Shown here piece after piece: positions 59,410-64,000 of a stretch of DNA of 64,000 nucleotides. The position numbers were made by a program, and so were the translations under genes. Position 1 is the first letter of the stretch; each line of letters opens with the position of its first letter. Under the pieces are notes generated by a model. It searched no databases and was not told the DNA's origin. It saw nothing but the letters and a program-made list of their open reading frames with translations. The stretch covers positions 1,856,730-1,920,729 of the forward strand of contig NW_024881324.1 of NCBI RefSeq assembly GCF_018691265.1, given 5' to 3'. The stretch is from Tyto alba. Lineage: Eukaryota; Chordata; Aves; Strigiformes; Tytonidae.

Positions 59410-62400
59410 TCAGATTGAATTGTGCTCCTCACAATGCTGTAATCAGTAATCAATCCTATTTGGATAGATATTCTTAAACCTTGGCTTTCTGGATGAAGTT
59501 GGATTTGTCAATGCTAAAGGTCATTTATAGGTGTTAATTAACCAAGAGGGAAATTAACAAATGAAGGTTATTTATTTATTTTATCTGGAATTTTGCAGTG
59601 TTCTAATTCTTACATATTTCAAGTGCCAAATAGTTTTTTTTGTTATCTAAATTTGGAATTGCTTTCACAGTTTTGGTCTTCATAGAAAGCAAGATTGTTA
59701 GCACAGCCTTTCTGCAAATGTGGCCTGTTTCTGTCAGTGACAACACATTTTGGGAGTAAAGTTTGAGAAAGACGGCATACTTGGAGGGAGATGGAAATAA
59801 ATTCAAGGGAATGTATTTTGTGTACTAAGATTGAAACATTAAAATTACTTGGACTGTGCATTATACACACACTCAGAATGTACACAATAATGCATCAAAA
59901 TGAGTAGAAATTATCTTAAAACGAACTCCTAAGAAATCAGTAGCCTCTGTGAAGGAGCTATAGCATGTAATCTGCCTAGTGTTCCTCATATTAGTACAAA
60001 AATAGTTTTTATATTGCTAATCCTTACAAGCAGCATTCAAAACACTTTTTTTTTTTTTTGCCTTATATTATGGAATTCTACATCTGCTGTTATGTTTTAA
60101 CGTCAGAAGTAAAACTTCATAGTAACCATTCAGTGTTCATCAAAATGGTAATATTGGTTTTTTTCCCTCGTTCTTAACTAGCCTGAAAGCTAAATACTGC
60201 ATGTCTGGTGGTTGGTGCTTTGCTGATTTTGTGAATGTTGTTTGTTTGGGGTTTTTTTTAAAAAAACAAGTGAAAATCTAATAACTGGTATTGTTTTTAT
60301 GTGTGTTGCCCTTGGTTATTTGAAAATGGCCTCACTCTGGTGAGCCTTGAAGTAATAGAAAAATATTTCTAGTCCTGTAAACTAAGGCAAAATCACTTCA
60401 CCCTCCCCTCTCTCTTTCCCCTCCCACAAAACGTCTTTTCCTAGTATTTTGTGACCAAATTTGCTTTGCTACATTTAAAAGGCTTCTTTAGGTTTGTCTT
60501 CTCTCCCCCATTTTATAGGAATAATTTTTGATAAATATTTCCTAAAACAGGACACCCCCCATCCACTTCTTTATTTGGAGTGAAATAGAGTGGCTGGAGC
60601 AGATTCATGTGTTCACAGAACTTGGTACCACTTCACCATTTACCCGTAGCATTTTCAATACTCAAAACACGTGCTTCCCTTGCCTTGACACGCTTTTTCG
60701 AACATCCTTAAACTGTGGTTGTCCAACATCTTGTAGTCAGCCATTCTCCTCTGTTCCACCTCAAAGGCTGACATCTGTGAGTCCAACTTGCATTTCTGTT
60801 CTCGAGTACCTATGTTAACGTTAGTAGCTCTTCTGTCCTGTGCCACCAGTCTTACTCATAACGGAACCAGAATCACTTCATGAATCTTGCACGTCAGTAG
60901 ACCAAGGGAAGAAAATGCCCCATGAAATCCCCTGTCAGGTTACACAAACAAGAATTTGCTGTTTCCTGAAGAGCTTCAGAAGTGCCACAGAAATGCATTG
61001 ACTTTGTCCTGCTACTGTGCAAGGGCCCAGTAACTTCATTAGCATGCTTTTCATATTAAATTGATAATTTGATGTTCATAGTCTGTTTGAGAACAGCTTT
61101 CTATGGCTGTGTGCTTCTAGTGCCTAGGATAAAAGCAGGACCTTGAAAACTTACATGGCTCCTAATGACAGATTTCAAGGATTTATAAGGCGGCGGTGGC
61201 TTATTTAGCACTTTTTTATTGAAGTATGGTCTGTTGTGATTAATTCTCCTAAAAATTCCTCTTTATATGGGATAAAATTGAGAAAGCTGCCACCTACAGG
61301 TACTAAGTAGTCCCCAAACTTAATTTGTTCCCTGTACCCAGGAAGTGCTTAACAACCAGCTTTGCTTGAAGTATGTGGATCCCTCTCAGTGTACAGGAGA
61401 ACTGTTGGGATCAGGCAATGAGGAAATACATGTAATGTAGTACTGGCGCTTTTCTGTCCATGTGCTTCATCTCCGAGCAAAGAAAGGAGAGTAGTGAAAC
61501 ATGGAAAATAGAGTAGCTGCTCCCAAAGCCAAGAGTGTCTTGGTGAAATGGATGGAACAGTGTTAGACAAGGAGAACAAGAGACATCTTTCCTGAAACAT
61601 TTGGAAAGAAGGGGCTGAACAGCAGAGGAGCCACCCTTGTTCTTCCAAAACTGGGATTCGAATGTTGGAACATAGATGCTTGGAAATGGTCAGCAGTGTT
61701 TTGGCAAACCAAAAGCAAAATTTCTGTGTCCTTCACTCTCAGACAGAAAGAATATCTACCTAGTATTGTTACCAGTATCCCCATTAAATGAAGTAGCAAC
61801 AGTGGAAGTGGGGATTTCAATCCTCAGATGACCAGTATGTAAAAAATATAGTTCCACGTGAGGGAACTGAGGTTGTCAGTTTTCTTTCATATATAGAAAA
61901 CTGGAAGATTATTTATACCACTATATTAAAACAGTAAGGCTGAAAGTCTTGATTGACTTCTTTGAGTGCAGATGTAGACAGAATTCACCTAATTCAAACT
62001 AGTATGTTGTAACAGGGGTTTTTTGCACAGTCCTGTATTTTATTTACAGCATGCTCTACAACTTTTGCAATTTCTTCTCAGACACTTCGTGGGGCATTTT
62101 TATCCGCATTACCAGTGCTTCTCAAATAGCAGTGTTTTGTTTGTTTTTTTTTTTAATACTTTTCTTTACAGTCTTCTCTCTGAAAGTAATACGGCAGTAA
62201 TACTGCAGATGGGAAACTGGGGCACAGGAGATCAAAGGGGAGGTGGAAAAAACCCACAAACAAAAAACCAGTAACTGCGAGTGGTCAGTTTAAAGGTATT
62301 GGACGTAATTTCTCCAACAACTTAGTGTTTCATAGTAGTGTTATATCTTGGAGACTTGCTACTGTTATGTTTGCATGCACATGATGTCTGTAGTCTTAAA

Positions 62401-64000
62401 GCAAACTTGATCTTACTGTATTAGTAGGAAATCTGAAAAATAATGTCAGATCATCACTTGCTTATCTACTTTGCTGTTATATCCTTGGGCTAGAGAATAA
62501 GTTGTTCTATGATGCGGCCTGCTGTCAATTCACAAATTAAATCCCAGAATAACCTGTGCCCTAACTTCTAATTTGTTCTGAAAGCAACAATTAGACATGT
62601 TATGCAATTGGTATGCCAAGGCACATGATAGGTCTTTTCTGGCTACATGTAATTTAGCATGGTGTGCCACATTGCTATGCGACGTCTGAGTCACCCAGCC
62701 TAACTGCTGCTCAAGTACTGAACTGAAGAGATTATCTGTAGTATGTTATGGTATTTGGGACATTTCTATGTCACCTGGTATCACCTTCTGTTTACAGTCC
62801 TACTGCAAGGCAAAGAATGTGCAGCAATATACAATTTAGTTCTAAAAAATTGTTACGTAACAATATACAAAGCAAGCAAGGAATAGGGCTTTGGTAGTGA
62901 GAATTCTCACTGTAGGTAAATTTCTGGATTTACTGTGTATTTTAGAGTTAGTGGCAAACTCTTCCACTGATTTTGCTAAGCCCAAGAATTTATTCATAGC
63001 TGTAAAATTCCTACAATGTTAAATTAATTCCCTATTATATAAGTACATAGGAGGATAAAAACTGATATGTTCCAGAATGTGAATAACTAGCCATAAGCCA
63101 TGTCTAAATCAGAGTTCTAAGTTTTTGTGATTTTCACCAAGAATTTTACTTGATGATGTTCTGAGATACATCATTTCCCATTTTGGAGACTCCCATTAAA
63201 AGTTGCTTGGATTTTATTCTCTTCTAGTATATTTTAAACATGGGCATGTTAAAATTTGGCTCAGCAGCTCAATGTCATTTCACACCGGTATTTGAGGAAG
63301 GATCAGTGGTGGAGTACACCGCTTCTGCAGTAGTCCCTAAAATAGATCATTCTCACAAAACAGTCTGAGCAACTCTTAAAATAGATCAAGTTACGGAATA
63401 GCAACAACTTGTTGCTTATTCACCAGAACTAGAGTATTTTACCTGTAGCAAACTAGGCTATAACGAATGATTTTTGGTAAAATGTAGAAGCCATTTTAAA
63501 TTTTATCATTCTACAGAAGACAACACAAAAAGGGAAATTCCAATGCACTGACCCCGTGCTAACAGACCCTTACGTGTTTTCCTACTTCAGGATTATGATC
63601 TCTGTATGGGACGTTTGTTAATAAGAGCAATGTGCCACAGCTCACACTGATTTTTATGTTTTTGTTTTTTGGTTTTTTTTTCCCTTAATGCGTGTATTTT
63701 CTTGGAAGTCTGAAACCTTTAACTGAATTGTGGAGTTGTTATGTATGATTTCCTTAGTAAAGATGCACGCACACATTCTTCAAACAGTTCTAAAAACTCG
63801 AGACTGCAACTGTGTGGAAAGTCAGGTGTACCTAGTATTTTTATTTAATAACTCTGATTATTAGAAAAGCCTATATAATTTTTCCTTTGCATCATTTTCC
63901 ATAATCTGTACGTTCCTATTCATGCTTTCCTGAATTTGCTCAATTTTTTCCAATATGAAGAGGAATTACATAGGAGGAACGGAGGGATTAGTTTTTGTGA

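Larger units (their letters stand above)
1..64000 (+). other. ATP9B: ATP9B gene body, internal part (six actuator-domain exons and their introns)
   Basis: All recognisable coding sequence in the window belongs to one + strand gene. Six exons splice into a single uninterrupted frame of 147 codons: the first codon is split with an exon to the left and the last exon ends on a codon boundary. The product is the A domain of a P4-ATPase of the ATP9/Neo1 branch. ATP9B is known from mammals as a trans-Golgi-network P4-ATPase that, unlike most P4-ATPases, does not need a CDC50/TMEM30 subunit to leave the ER. The choice of ATP9B over ATP9A rests on remembered paralogue differences ([11 protein letters not shown] against an ATP9A form near [20 protein letters not shown] against YTGRELRSV). 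Neither promoter nor terminator is in view. Confidence 0.93.
55464..64000 (+). other. ATP9B: intron of ATP9B (5' part only, over 8.5 kb)
   Basis: Starts GTAAGT. Contains a short sense CR1 tail at 57131-57365, an A run near 58339-58351 and a T10A19 tract at 59381-59409. No further exon was found. Open frames such as 61349-61648 and 60609-60818 resemble nothing known. Confidence 0.88.

Noticed and set aside
60609..60846. Overlapping open frames on both strands
   Set aside because: Neither translation resembles a known protein. The segment merely has fewer stop codons than its surroundings.
55464..64000. Search for the next ATP9B exon (third membrane helix region)
   Set aside because: No frame showed a Val-Gly-Leu-(Leu/Phe)-Asp start followed by a hydrophobic helix. 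It is taken to lie right of the window.
1..64000. CRISPR arrays, rRNA, operons or bacterial-type systems
   Set aside because: No spaced direct repeats, rRNA words or densely packed genes were seen. The window has vertebrate intron architecture throughout.

Overview
The window is vertebrate, almost certainly avian, nuclear DNA. It lies inside one large gene read on the + strand. The avian call rests on three CR1-type LINE tails (two ending in the ATTCTRTGATTCT-like 3' terminus), two solo LTRs of bird-type endogenous retroviral families, and no recognisable SINE, L1 or other mammalian repeat. The order of bird cannot be read from the sequence; the LTR types resemble ones I remember from neoavian genomes.

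Six short exons at 6847-6905, 14717-14768, 30664-30758, 39709-39789, 48211-48286 and 55387-55463 join in one open frame (440 nt, 147 codons counting one split codon at the left edge). All have AG/GT borders and compatible phases. Together they encode the actuator (A) domain of a class 2 P4-ATPase. The DGET motif and diagnostic residues ([37 protein letters not shown]) point to ATP9B rather than its paralogue ATP9A. The upstream exons (N-terminus, first two membrane helices) and downstream exons (third helix onward, including the DKTGT phosphorylation loop) lie outside the window.

More than 99% of the window is intron. By region: 1-6846 is the tail of an upstream intron carrying a sense-oriented solo LTR of about 1 kb with a perfect 5-bp target duplication. 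6906-14716 carries a sense CR1 3' fragment. 14769-30663 (about 16 kb) carries an antisense CR1 fragment with a decayed reverse-transcriptase C-terminus. 30759-39708 has several A/T homopolymers and a possible antisense LTR. 39790-48210 has only low-complexity tracts. 48287-55386 carries an antisense solo LTR and two compositionally odd segments. 55464-64000 carries a short sense CR1 tail.

I found no second protein-coding gene, tRNA, rRNA, CRISPR array or bacterial-type system. Most long open frames are chance intron frames or transposon remnants. I did not find a new biological system. The items most worth a second look are the weak 5' splice site after the first exon, the regulatory signals in the sense LTR, and three unexplained segments at 34.7-35.6, 51.1-52.6 and 53.7-54.2 kb.
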